64,000 nt of DNA from Paenibacillus dendrobii (GTDB lineage: Bacteria; Bacillota; Bacilli; Paenibacillales; Paenibacillaceae): the NCBI RefSeq assembly GCF_009807035.1, contig NZ_WUBI01000004.1:372001-436000 (forward strand), in the 5' to 3' direction. Below, piece after piece: positions 51,387 to 59,196 of this stretch (position 1 is its first letter; every line of letters begins with the position of its first letter). The notes beneath the pieces are model-generated. The model saw nothing but the letters and a program-made list of their open reading frames with translations, had not been told where the DNA came from and ran no database searches. The translations under genes were made by a program, and so were the position numbers.

Positions 51387-52472
51387 GTGAAGACACATGA
51401 CATACTGCAGCAGGAAGCAGAAAATTATATTTTAAGGTGCTATCAGGAACTTGGAAAAACAGATCAGGAAGTGGCCCAAAGGCTTGTAGAGATTAGGGCC
51501 AGCATCGAAGCTTCCGGAACATATGAACATACGTATGAGGAACTTGAACATGGAGCTAAAATGGCTTGGCGCAACAGCAACCGCTGCATCGGGCGCCTGT
51601 TCTGGGATTCGATGCATGTGATTGACGAGCGCAGGCTGGAGCATGCCGGGGATGTGGCTGAAGCGCTGCTGCGCCATATCTCCTATGCAACCAATGGCGG
51701 TAAGATCATTCCCACAATAACGGTATTCAGGCCTGCGCTTCAGGACAAGAAGGATGTCCGCATCTGGAACCATCAACTGATCCGCTATGCGGGTTATGAA
51801 CATAACGGGACGGTTACCGGTGATCCGGCTTCCGTTGCGTTCACCCAAATATGTACGGAGCTGGGCTGGAAGGGCAAAGGCACGTCTTTCGATGTGCTTC
51901 CCCTTGTCATTTCAGCAGGGGGGAGCAACCCGGAGTTCTTTCCAATTCCACCTGAGCTGGTGCTTGAGGTATCCCTTACCCATCCGGATTATCCGGCATT
52001 CGGGCATCTTGGCCTGCGCTGGTATGCAGTGCCGATCATTTCGGACATGGATATGGTCATTGGCGGAATTCGCTATACCGCAGCGCCATTTAATGGCTGG
52101 TATATGGCAACGGAGATCGGCGCCCGCAATTTCGCGGACGTGAACCGCTATAACGCGCTTCCGCAGGTTGCTGAGCTGATGGGTCTGTCTACCGCCAGCG
52201 AAACCACGCTGTGGCGGGACCGTGCGCTGGTCGAGATGAACGTGGCTGTGCTGCATTCTTACAAGCAGGCAGGCGTCAGCATGGTGGATCACCATACCGC
52301 AGCCGCACAGTTCCAACTATTCGAGCAGCGAGAGGCCAAGTGCGGACGCCCGCTCACGGGATATTGGAATTGGCTGATTCCACCGGTGTCTCCGGCTACG
52401 ACCCATATATTCCATCAATCCTATGATAATACGGTTGTCTATCCGAACTTCTTTAAGCGATCCGAAGACTGA
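51387..52472 (+). CDS. nos: Bacterial nitric oxide synthase oxygenase
   Basis: The 361-aa protein oxidises L-arginine to citrulline and NO. It has the heme-thiolate stretch AWRNSNRCIGRLFW (Cys about 67) and the arginine-binding GWYMATEIGARNF (Glu about 243), with TSFDVLPLVISAGG and the pterin-side WNWLIPPVSPATTHIFHQ. It lacks the reductase domain and N-terminal zinc hook of animal enzymes, as all Bacillota versions do, and must borrow electrons from cellular flavodoxins. The start is a GTG with GAGGTGA 7 nt upstream. A TATAAT at 51343-51348 may be its -10. Terminator follows. Confidence 0.96.
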   Translation: MKTHDILQQEAENYILRCYQELGKTDQEVAQRLVEIRASIEASGTYEHTYEELEHGAKMAWRNSNRCIGRLFWDSMHVIDERRLEHAGDVAEALLRHISYATNGGKIIPTITVFRPALQDKKDVRIWNHQLIRYAGYEHNGTVTGDPASVAFTQICTELGWKGKGTSFDVLPLVISAGGSNPEFFPIPPELVLEVSLTHPDYPAFGHLGLRWYAVPIISDMDMVIGGIRYTAAPFNGWYMATEIGARNFADVNRYNALPQVAELMGLSTASETTLWRDRALVEMNVAVLHSYKQAGVSMVDHHTAAAQFQLFEQREAKCGRPLTGYWNWLIPPVSPATTHIFHQSYDNTVVYPNFFKRSED

Positions 52473-52519
52473 AGCTCCTTTCAGGCTCTTCCGGATTCCC
52501 GGGAATGACAGTTAAACGT

Positions 52520-52554
52520 GGCCTGCCTTCGATGAACGTTGGCAGGCCTTTTTT
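52520..52554 (+). terminator. Terminator of nos
   Basis: GGCCTGCC (52520-52527) pairs with GGCAGGCC (52541-52548), followed by six T. Confidence 0.92.
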
Positions 52555-52601
52555 AGCTGCCAACATGCCTTTGACGAGAATGGAAATTGCTTGCTTACTT
52601 G

Positions 52602-52629
52602 TTGCATTTTTGCAGATTGCTCGTATAAT
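52602..52629 (+). promoter_or_regulatory. Promoter of the HELGH protein gene
   Basis: TTGCAT (52602-52607) and TATAAT (52624-52629) are 16 bp apart. The promoter lies inside an open frame that continues upstream, which argues that translation begins downstream of about 52640. Confidence 0.65.
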
Positions 52630-52672
52630 AGCTATAGAAATTTGGAATAGCAGAGGAGACTGGGAATCAGCG

Positions 52673-53143
52673 TTGGAGAAATTGAACTTGAATCGGATCG
52701 TAGATCAGCTGCTGCAGCGTTCGGGCCTTGAACTTTCAGTTAGATTGGAAATGCGTTTTGAAGACGGCCGCTTGATCGGCGGTAAGTATGGCATGATCTC
52801 CCGATCCGTGACGATGTATACGGAAGTCATTCAGGAGCAGTGTTTACAGTTGTTCGGTTCCGTGGGGCGGATGGAAGATTATTTTACGGTCGTGCTGGCT
52901 CATGAACTTGGCCATGCGGCAGATGCTGATTTACCCCGCCTTTGTGAGGAGCTGGAAGATGCTGCGATGAGCGGAGAGCGACGGACTAGAATCGCACTTC
53001 AAATCGAAGAAAATGCATGGAATTATGCGCTGGCATTGGTGCCTGAGGTGGATGCTGCATTCTTCAGCATCGTGATCGATGAGTCGCTGCTTGCTTACCG
53101 GATCCAGGTGGAAGAAGCGGCAGCCGCGGCGGCTACAGCTTAA
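52673..53143 (+). CDS. Small HELGH-motif protein, possible zinc metallopeptidase
   Basis: I do not recognise the family. The 156-aa protein contains VVLAHELGHAADADLP, a textbook HExxH zinc motif, followed about 50 residues later by LQIEENAWNYAL, whose Glu could be the third ligand as in gluzincin or ImmA/IrrE-like proteins. There is no signal peptide. Start choice is uncertain: the frame is open from 52505, but that part covers the nos terminator and this gene's promoter, so I place the start at the TTG at 52673, about 14 nt after AGGAG. The Ala-rich end (EEAAAAAATA) is unremarkable. A strong terminator follows. Confidence 0.65.
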   Translation: MEKLNLNRIVDQLLQRSGLELSVRLEMRFEDGRLIGGKYGMISRSVTMYTEVIQEQCLQLFGSVGRMEDYFTVVLAHELGHAADADLPRLCEELEDAAMSGERRTRIALQIEENAWNYALALVPEVDAAFFSIVIDESLLAYRIQVEEAAAAAATA

Positions 53144-53165
53144 ATGGCGGCGATACAAGATAAAC

Positions 53166-53218
53166 AAAGGATAGCACGGACTATGGCGCGGGAAGCGCAG
53201 TCCGGCTATCCTTTTTTT
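53166..53218. terminator. Terminator between the HELGH and heme monooxygenase genes
   Basis: AAAGGATAGC with CGGACT (53166-53182) pairs with AGTCCG and GCTATCC (53199-53211), followed by seven T. The arms are nearly perfect and the structure can act in both directions. Confidence 0.9.
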
Positions 53219-53273
53219 AACACAACTACATCTAACCGAGGTCTGTCCTCTGTGGAAAAATCAAAGGATAGTG

Positions 53274-53591
53274 CTACTCGGACGCATTCAACGGGCTGAC
53301 GACAAGCTCATACTGGTTCAGTGAGGAACCCAGAATGGCGTCATGACCGCCTTGTCCGCGATGGGACTCGCGGAAGGATTCGCTGGAGGTCCAGTTGCGG
53401 AAGGATGCTTCGTCCTGCCACACCGTGGATACTTTCAGCTCTTCGCCTTCAGCATCCTTGCTCTTGCCGAGCCATACTTCCATCCGTACGAACCCGGGCA
53501 TTTCCTTGACCCCCTGGGCCTTGGCAAAGCGTTCAGACATGGCTTTTCCGGTACCTTCTTTGAGCCGGATTGTGTTCGTAATGACTATCAT
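53274..53591 (-). CDS. IsdG/IsdI-family heme-degrading monooxygenase
   Basis: The 105-aa ferredoxin-fold protein aligns with staphylococcal IsdG along its whole length: start MIVITNT (Asn 6), MPGFVRMEVW, and NWTSSESFRESHRGQGG with Trp 67 and His 77, the conserved Asn/Trp/His set that binds and ruffles heme. It should open the heme ring and release iron in the cytoplasm. It is a single gene between two terminator or divergent regions, 50 nt from the end of the convergently placed FAD-Rieske gene on the same strand. A general antibiotic-biosynthesis monooxygenase is less likely given the complete triad. Confidence 0.87.
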   Translation of the reverse strand: MIVITNTIRLKEGTGKAMSERFAKAQGVKEMPGFVRMEVWLGKSKDAEGEELKVSTVWQDEASFRNWTSSESFRESHRGQGGHDAILGSSLNQYELVVSPLNASE

Positions 53592-53641
53592 CGATGAATC
53601 GCCTCCGCTTGGTAAAATGGAATAAACCTTACATCTAAAGT

Positions 53642-55189
53642 TTACTCGTGTCCATCCAGTTTCTCAAGCGGCTCGGTTGCCGGGCCTTCGATGACTGCGC
53701 CTTCATAGGTGAACCGGGAGCCGTGGCACGGACAATCCCAGCTTCGTTCGGCCTCGTTCCATTCACATTCGCAGCCCAAATGCGTGCAGGTGGTATCCAC
53801 CAGATATAGATTGCCCTTGGCATCCTTATAGCCTCCGGCGCGTTTACCATCGAGGGTAATGACGCCGCCCTCATCAGGCTGCAGATCCTCGGCGCTCCGG
53901 TTCACCAGACCCACCTTGCCGGCAACGAAATGCTTGGCCACATCCGCGTTCTGAACCACGAAATTTTTGACGGAAGGATCGGCTTTGAAACGCGAAGGCG
54001 TATACAGCGGCGTATATGGGTTGTCTTTTCCCAATATTTGATCAGAGAGGATCATGCCCGAGAGCGTACCTTGAGTCATTCCCCATTTGTTGAAACCGGT
54101 CGCGACATAAATGCCTTCATCCCCCGACGTGATTTGTCCGATATACGGTACCTTGTCCAAGGTAACGAGATCCTGCGCTGACCAGCGGAAGGGGATGCTC
54201 TGAATTCCAAATAGTTTGCCGCCAAACTCTTCGAGCTCTTCGTAGTGATTGTGCGTGCAAATGCTTTGACCGGTCTTATGGTTTTCTCCCCCTACGAGCA
54301 CCAGCTCCTCGCCATTCCATGAGGCCGTGCGCAGCGATCGCTTCGGCTTGTCGGCGCTGAGATATGTCCCCCCGGCGAATGCGGTTTCCGGTTTGATGGC
54401 TACCACATAAGAACGTTCTGCATGAAGGCGGGAGAAATACAAGCCGCCTCCATCGAAAAATGGAAAATGGGAAGCGGATACGACATGGCTGCAGCGTACT
54501 TTATGTTTGCCGCGGTAAGTGGTCAGCGTGAATGGCCCTTCCTTTTGCAGCGTCGTGATGGTTGTATGCTCGAAGATTCTCCCGCCTGCTTTGAGAATTT
54601 CATCGACCAGCGGTTTCAAATAATGCAGCGGATGGAACTGTCCCTGATCCGGCATTTCGATGGCGCCGCTGACATGCAGCGGGATGGGGAGCTTGTCTCT
54701 CCATTGGCCGGGAATGCCGAGCTTGATATAGGCATCGAATTCCTTTTGCAGCTTTTGCAGCTCATCGTCACTTTCCATATACAAATAAGCGCTTTCCGGC
54801 TGAAGCTCGCATTCAATGTTCAGATTGTTCACGTTGTTTTGAATCAGATTCATGGCATCACGGTTCGCCTGGTAATACATTTGTGCTTTTTCCTCGCCGA
54901 AATGATTCAGCAGCTCATCATACAGCAGGCCATGCTGGGCAGATATTTTGGCTGTGGTGTGGCCGGTCGTGCCGTTCAGAATGCTTCCCGCCTCGAGTAT
55001 AGCGACCTTACAGCCTTGCTGCGAGAGCAAGTAAGCCGTTGTAATACCGGCTATGCCGGCACCGACAATTGCGGCGTCCACCTGAATGTCCTCGTTCAGT
55101 CGTGGAAAGGAGGGCAGATCGGTGTTGGCTCTCCATAAGGATTCGGGAAACTGCGGCATTTGCCGGGAAACGGAGTCAGATGGTTGCAT
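53642..55189 (-). CDS. FAD-dependent oxidoreductase with C-terminal Rieske domain (YhfW type)
   Basis: The 515-aa protein has an N-terminal DAO-type FAD domain (AAIVGAGIAGITTAYLL at about 40, VAILEAGSILNGTTGHTTAK) and a C-terminal Rieske [2Fe-2S] domain with CTHLGCECEW and CPCHGSRF supplying two Cys and two His ligands. The same fusion is known as YhfW in B. subtilis; its substrate is unknown. The ATG at 55189 follows AGGAGGA; a frame extension to 55207 overlaps the ribosome site. It lies just upstream of the heme monooxygenase gene on the same strand, so co-expression is possible. Confidence 0.9.
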   Translation of the reverse strand: MQPSDSVSRQMPQFPESLWRANTDLPSFPRLNEDIQVDAAIVGAGIAGITTAYLLSQQGCKVAILEAGSILNGTTGHTTAKISAQHGLLYDELLNHFGEEKAQMYYQANRDAMNLIQNNVNNLNIECELQPESAYLYMESDDELQKLQKEFDAYIKLGIPGQWRDKLPIPLHVSGAIEMPDQGQFHPLHYLKPLVDEILKAGGRIFEHTTITTLQKEGPFTLTTYRGKHKVRCSHVVSASHFPFFDGGGLYFSRLHAERSYVVAIKPETAFAGGTYLSADKPKRSLRTASWNGEELVLVGGENHKTGQSICTHNHYEELEEFGGKLFGIQSIPFRWSAQDLVTLDKVPYIGQITSGDEGIYVATGFNKWGMTQGTLSGMILSDQILGKDNPYTPLYTPSRFKADPSVKNFVVQNADVAKHFVAGKVGLVNRSAEDLQPDEGGVITLDGKRAGGYKDAKGNLYLVDTTCTHLGCECEWNEAERSWDCPCHGSRFTYEGAVIEGPATEPLEKLDGHE

Positions 55190-55320
55190 GTAATATCCTC
55201 CTATCATTATTCATTCTCATTTATTACCACTTGCTGCCTAAAAGAAACGAAGCCTTTCCATGGAAATGAAGGTTGTTTACAATATGGAGGAAGAATATTC
55301 TACCAAGGGAGGCTTTGCTT

Positions 55321-56265
55321 GTGACTATGAAATACCGAAGATTGGGTAAGAGCGGGCTTAAGGTGAGTGAAATCAGTTTGGGCAGCTGGCTAACCTATGG
55401 GGGTTACGTCGAAAAGGACAACGCGGTCAAGGCGATTCAAACAGCCTACGATAAGGGCATTAATTTCTTCGACACCGCGAATGTGTACGAACGCGGAGCG
55501 GCAGAGGAGCTGCTGGGCCAAACGTTGAAAGCGTATCCGCGCGAGTCTTACGTGCTGGCGACCAAAGTATTCGGGAAAATGGGCGACGGCCCCAATGATA
55601 TGGGACTGTCCCGCAAACACATTATGGAGCAGTGCCATGCGAGCTTGAAGCGGCTTGGCCATGATTATATTGATTTGTACTACTGCCACCGCTATCATGC
55701 GGAAACACCGATCGAGGAAACGCTGCGGGCGCTGGATGATTTGGTGCGTCAGGGCAAAGTCCTGTATATCGGAGTAAGCATGTGGACGGCAGCCCAGATG
55801 GAAGCGGCGCTAGGAACGGCCGACCGTTATCTGTTGGACCGGATCGTGGTAAACCAGCCGGTGTACAATATGTTCAACCGGGGAATTGAGCAAGAAATTA
55901 TCCCGCTCGGCGAGGAAAAGGGGATCAGTCAGGTCGTTTATTCACCGCTGGCCCAAGGTCTGTTGACAGGCAAATATAAAACGGCCGGACAAGCACCTGA
56001 AGGCAGCCGTGCCGCCAAGCTGAACTGGAAGGAAGAGCAGATCAGCGAAGAAAAAATCGGCAAAGTGCAGGAGCTCAGCATCATTGCGGATGAACTCGGC
56101 ATTCAGATGAGCCAGCTTGCTCTCGCCTGGATTCTGCGCCAGCCGAATGTGGCCAGCGCACTTGTAGGTGCCAGCCGTCCGGAGCAGGTAGCAGAGAACG
56201 TACAAGCTTCTGAAGTGGCGCTTCCGGCTGAGGTATTGGAACGAATTGAGCAGATTCTGGCATAA
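55321..56265 (+). CDS. Aldo/keto reductase
   Basis: The 314-aa TIM-barrel NADPH oxidoreductase has the catalytic tetrad: Asp in NFFDTANVYERG, Tyr in the same stretch, Lys in VLATKVFG and His in LYYCHRY. NADPH-binding parts are YSPLAQGLLTGKY and ALVGASRPEQV. It resembles the Kv-beta/YghZ branch. The GTG at 55321 has AGGGAGG 8 nt upstream and is preferred to ATG 55327 (14 nt). The substrate is unknown. Divergent from the FAD-Rieske gene. Confidence 0.9.
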   Translation: MTMKYRRLGKSGLKVSEISLGSWLTYGGYVEKDNAVKAIQTAYDKGINFFDTANVYERGAAEELLGQTLKAYPRESYVLATKVFGKMGDGPNDMGLSRKHIMEQCHASLKRLGHDYIDLYYCHRYHAETPIEETLRALDDLVRQGKVLYIGVSMWTAAQMEAALGTADRYLLDRIVVNQPVYNMFNRGIEQEIIPLGEEKGISQVVYSPLAQGLLTGKYKTAGQAPEGSRAAKLNWKEEQISEEKIGKVQELSIIADELGIQMSQLALAWILRQPNVASALVGASRPEQVAENVQASEVALPAEVLERIEQILA

Positions 56266-56277
56266 AAACATTATCGG

Positions 56278-56325
56278 GGCTGCACGTAGAAGGAGGACAC
56301 TCGCTTCTGCGTGCAGCCTCTTTTT
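56278..56325 (+). terminator. Terminator of the aldo/keto reductase gene
   Basis: GGCTGCACG (56278-56286) pairs with CGTGCAGCC (56310-56318), with inner AGAAG/CTTCT, followed by CTCTTTTT. Confidence 0.92.
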
Positions 56326-56488
56326 AAATGATGTAGAGTAATCCGTTTTCGGTTCGGGAACGCTCTGAAGAAGGGAATTCTTTCACGGGTTTTGGGACGG
56401 AGGCGGCTTTACATCGAAGGGGCTTTGCTTGTAAAGTTGTCTACACAGAAGCGGTCTTTGAAAAGAGCAGCAGGTGGAGGTAGCGAAT

Positions 56489-58987
56489 GTGAAGCATCGA
56501 TACGAATTCATTGAACATCATGAGAACAAGCCTTTTAAGTTGTTTATCAATAGCATTGACCATATCCCGTTTCACTGGCATAAGGAGATTGAAATCATTT
56601 ATGTGCTGAAGGGCTCGATTGATATATTCGTCGACAAACAGCGGTTTATCCTGGGGGAAGAGGATCTGCTTGTTGTGAACAGCATGGATATTCATAAGCT
56701 GGATGCCACGAATGAGGAGAACGTGCTATTGACGCTGCAGCTCGATCCCGGAATGTATCAAGGACAGAACCAGCTGACCAAGCAGCGAATTGACTGCAAT
56801 TCCTCCCGTCAGGGAGAAGAGGGGATATTTGCAGCCGTGCGTGCTTACCTGGCTCAGATGATGTGGGAGCTCAGCAAGCGTGGGGATGGATATAATGATA
56901 AGGTGATGGGGTTCCTGCATCTTCTGATAGGCCATTTCGTACGCTACTTCTCTTCCCCCGAAACAAGGGATGACAGTCTGAGCTCCAGCAATCAGGATCT
57001 GGAACGGCTGCGAAGAATCATTCAGTTCGTTGACGAGAATTATATGACCAAGATCAATCTCAATCAGATGGCTGAGCAGGAGCATCTCAGCTTTTATTAT
57101 TTTTCCCACTTTTTCAAAAGCAAGATCGGCATATCCTTTCAAAAATACTTGACGCTGGTCAGACTCGAGAAGGCGGAAATCCAGCTGCGGGAAACCAGCA
57201 AAAATATCATCGATGTAGCGGCGGATTGCGGTTTTGCCAACGTGAAGCTATTTAACAAGAATTTTAAAGAAAAGCTGGGTGTCACACCCTCGGAATACAG
57301 GCAAAAAAATGAGAAAAAATCGGTATCTTCGGCGGAAAAGCATCTACCTTTGACCAAAGAAACAACCGAATATGGCTCCTACATTCAAGTAGACACCGTC
57401 AAAGTGCTGGACGGGCTCTATAAACATCTTCCGCAGCCGTGGTCATCCCCTGAAATCAGCTCTTTTGACCAATCCGTTCAGGGATGCATCGTCGTTGACG
57501 CCAAGCTGCCTGGAGAAGAATTCGTTCATCATTGGAATCAGCTGCTGACGGCAGGAAGAGCGGTAGAGGGATTGCGGCAGGAATGGCGCAGACAGTTGGC
57601 AGATATCCAGTTGGAACAAAGCTTCAAGTATATTCGTTTTCACGGCATATTCAATGACGAAATGATGGTGTATAACGAAACGGACGAGGGTAAGCCTTTA
57701 TATAACTGGAGCTATGTCGATGAGCTGTATGATTTCCTGCTTTCCGTGAATATCCGGCCTTTTGTTGAGCTCGGGTTTATGCCGGGCAAGCTGCGGAAGT
57801 CCGATGAAACTTTATTTTGGTGGAAAGGCAACATCTCGCCGCCCAAGGATATGGGGAAGTGGAAGGGGCTGGTCGGCAGCTTTGTCCGGCACTGCATTAA
57901 CCGTTACGGCATGAGCGAGGTTAAGTCATGGTATTTCGAGGTCTGGAATGAACCGGATGCGTATGAGATTTGCTGGGCAGGGACCAAAGAGGAGTACTTT
58001 GAGTTTTACTGCGCCACGGTAGATGCGATTAAGGCGATCTCATCCGAATTACGCGTTGGAGGGCCCGCGCTGAATTATATTACCGTATGGGAAACGTCGT
58101 GGATCCATGATTTTCTGCAATATAACTTTGATCATGACGTGAACATCGACTTTTTCTCTTTTCACAGCTATTCCGAATACTGGCCAGATGGCGAACACTC
58201 GACGGGATTATCCAATACAAAGCCCCCGGGATTTTTTACGGACACGATCCATAAGGTAAGGGAGCGGATTGCAAACTCCCCCTTCCAAAGTCTGGAACTG
58301 CATCTGACAGAGTGGAATTTCTCCCTATATCCTCGTAATCTGCTGCATGACACGATGTTTATGGCACCGTTCATCATTAAGAATGCTGTTGATTCCATTG
58401 GATTGCTGCAATCGCTGGGCTTCTGGACATTCACGGATATTTTTGAGGAGACTGGTGCCGGAGAAAGTCCATTTCACGGGGGATTTGGGCTCATAAATAT
58501 GCAAGGACTGAAGAAACCATCCTACTACGCGTTTAGACTTCTCAATAAGCTGGGGCACCGTGTGCTTGAACGTGGACAGCATTTCATTGCTACCAGGGAG
58601 CATGATGATATACAGCTTTTGGTCTGGAATTACGTTCATGTCGATGCACTGTTTTCTAGCGGGGAATGGTCGGCAATCAGCGAGAAGAACCGGTACAGCG
58701 TGTTTGAGAAGAATGAGAGCCTCGAATTGGAACTGAAGTTTGCGGGTCTTGAGGGAGATTATAAAATGACGCGGCATACCATAGACCGGGAGCATGGATC
58801 TGTTTTCGATGCCTGGGTTCAAATGGGTGCGCCCGGGTTCCCTTGCCGGGAAGAGATTGACTTTTTGAACCAAAAAAGCGGACCGGCTTTACACACCGCA
58901 ACGTTGGCCGAAGCGACATCCCACACGCTAAACATAACCGTTCCACCGCATGGTGTGTGCTTAATTACCTTGAATAGAATCTACTGA
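56489..58987 (+). CDS. AraC-type regulator fused to a GH39 glycosidase domain
   Basis: The 832-aa protein has three parts. A cupin sensor (about 1-100, HWHKEIEIIYVLKGSIDIFV) and an AraC double helix-turn-helix (about 175-280: NLNQMAEQEHLSFYYFSHFF, VAADCGFANVKLFNKNFKEK, TPSEYRQK) are followed by a GH39 TIM barrel with acid/base Glu about 488 in FEVWNEPD and nucleophile Glu about 608 in LHLTEWNFS. Both catalytic residues are present, so the enzyme part may be active, or it may act as a sugar sensor. No signal peptide is seen. The start is a GTG at 56489 with GGAGGT 7 nt upstream. It precedes GH3 and a sugar transporter, which it may control. GH39 members are beta-xylosidases or related. Confidence 0.9.
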   Translation: MKHRYEFIEHHENKPFKLFINSIDHIPFHWHKEIEIIYVLKGSIDIFVDKQRFILGEEDLLVVNSMDIHKLDATNEENVLLTLQLDPGMYQGQNQLTKQRIDCNSSRQGEEGIFAAVRAYLAQMMWELSKRGDGYNDKVMGFLHLLIGHFVRYFSSPETRDDSLSSSNQDLERLRRIIQFVDENYMTKINLNQMAEQEHLSFYYFSHFFKSKIGISFQKYLTLVRLEKAEIQLRETSKNIIDVAADCGFANVKLFNKNFKEKLGVTPSEYRQKNEKKSVSSAEKHLPLTKETTEYGSYIQVDTVKVLDGLYKHLPQPWSSPEISSFDQSVQGCIVVDAKLPGEEFVHHWNQLLTAGRAVEGLRQEWRRQLADIQLEQSFKYIRFHGIFNDEMMVYNETDEGKPLYNWSYVDELYDFLLSVNIRPFVELGFMPGKLRKSDETLFWWKGNISPPKDMGKWKGLVGSFVRHCINRYGMSEVKSWYFEVWNEPDAYEICWAGTKEEYFEFYCATVDAIKAISSELRVGGPALNYITVWETSWIHDFLQYNFDHDVNIDFFSFHSYSEYWPDGEHSTGLSNTKPPGFFTDTIHKVRERIANSPFQSLELHLTEWNFSLYPRNLLHDTMFMAPFIIKNAVDSIGLLQSLGFWTFTDIFEETGAGESPFHGGFGLINMQGLKKPSYYAFRLLNKLGHRVLERGQHFIATREHDDIQLLVWNYVHVDALFSSGEWSAISEKNRYSVFEKNESLELELKFAGLEGDYKMTRHTIDREHGSVFDAWVQMGAPGFPCREEIDFLNQKSGPALHTATLAEATSHTLNITVPPHGVCLITLNRIY

Positions 58988-58997
58988 TTCATGTGAA

Positions 58998-59047
58998 AGC
59001 CCCTTGCAATCCATCGGCGATTGGCAAGGGGCTATTTGCTGCGGGCG
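58998..59047 (+). terminator. Terminator of the AraC-GH39 gene
   Basis: AGCCCCTTGC (58998-59007) pairs with GCAAGGGGCT (59034-59043), extended inward by CAATC/GATTG. The T tail is short (ATTTG). Confidence 0.75.
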
Positions 59048-59196
59048 GATAAAATCGCAAAAAACGGGGTACATCTGAACAAAAGAGAAGAAGATGCGAA
59101 CGGCCTTTGCGTCTACAATAAGCAGTATAAGCCGGATGATTCTGCAAACGTCTACATTTCATGATAAAAGATATGATAAAAAGGACTGAATACACA

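Noticed and set aside
52505-52672. Upstream start (52505 or 52565) for the HELGH protein
   Set aside because: This segment contains the nos terminator and a good promoter, so it is most likely untranslated.
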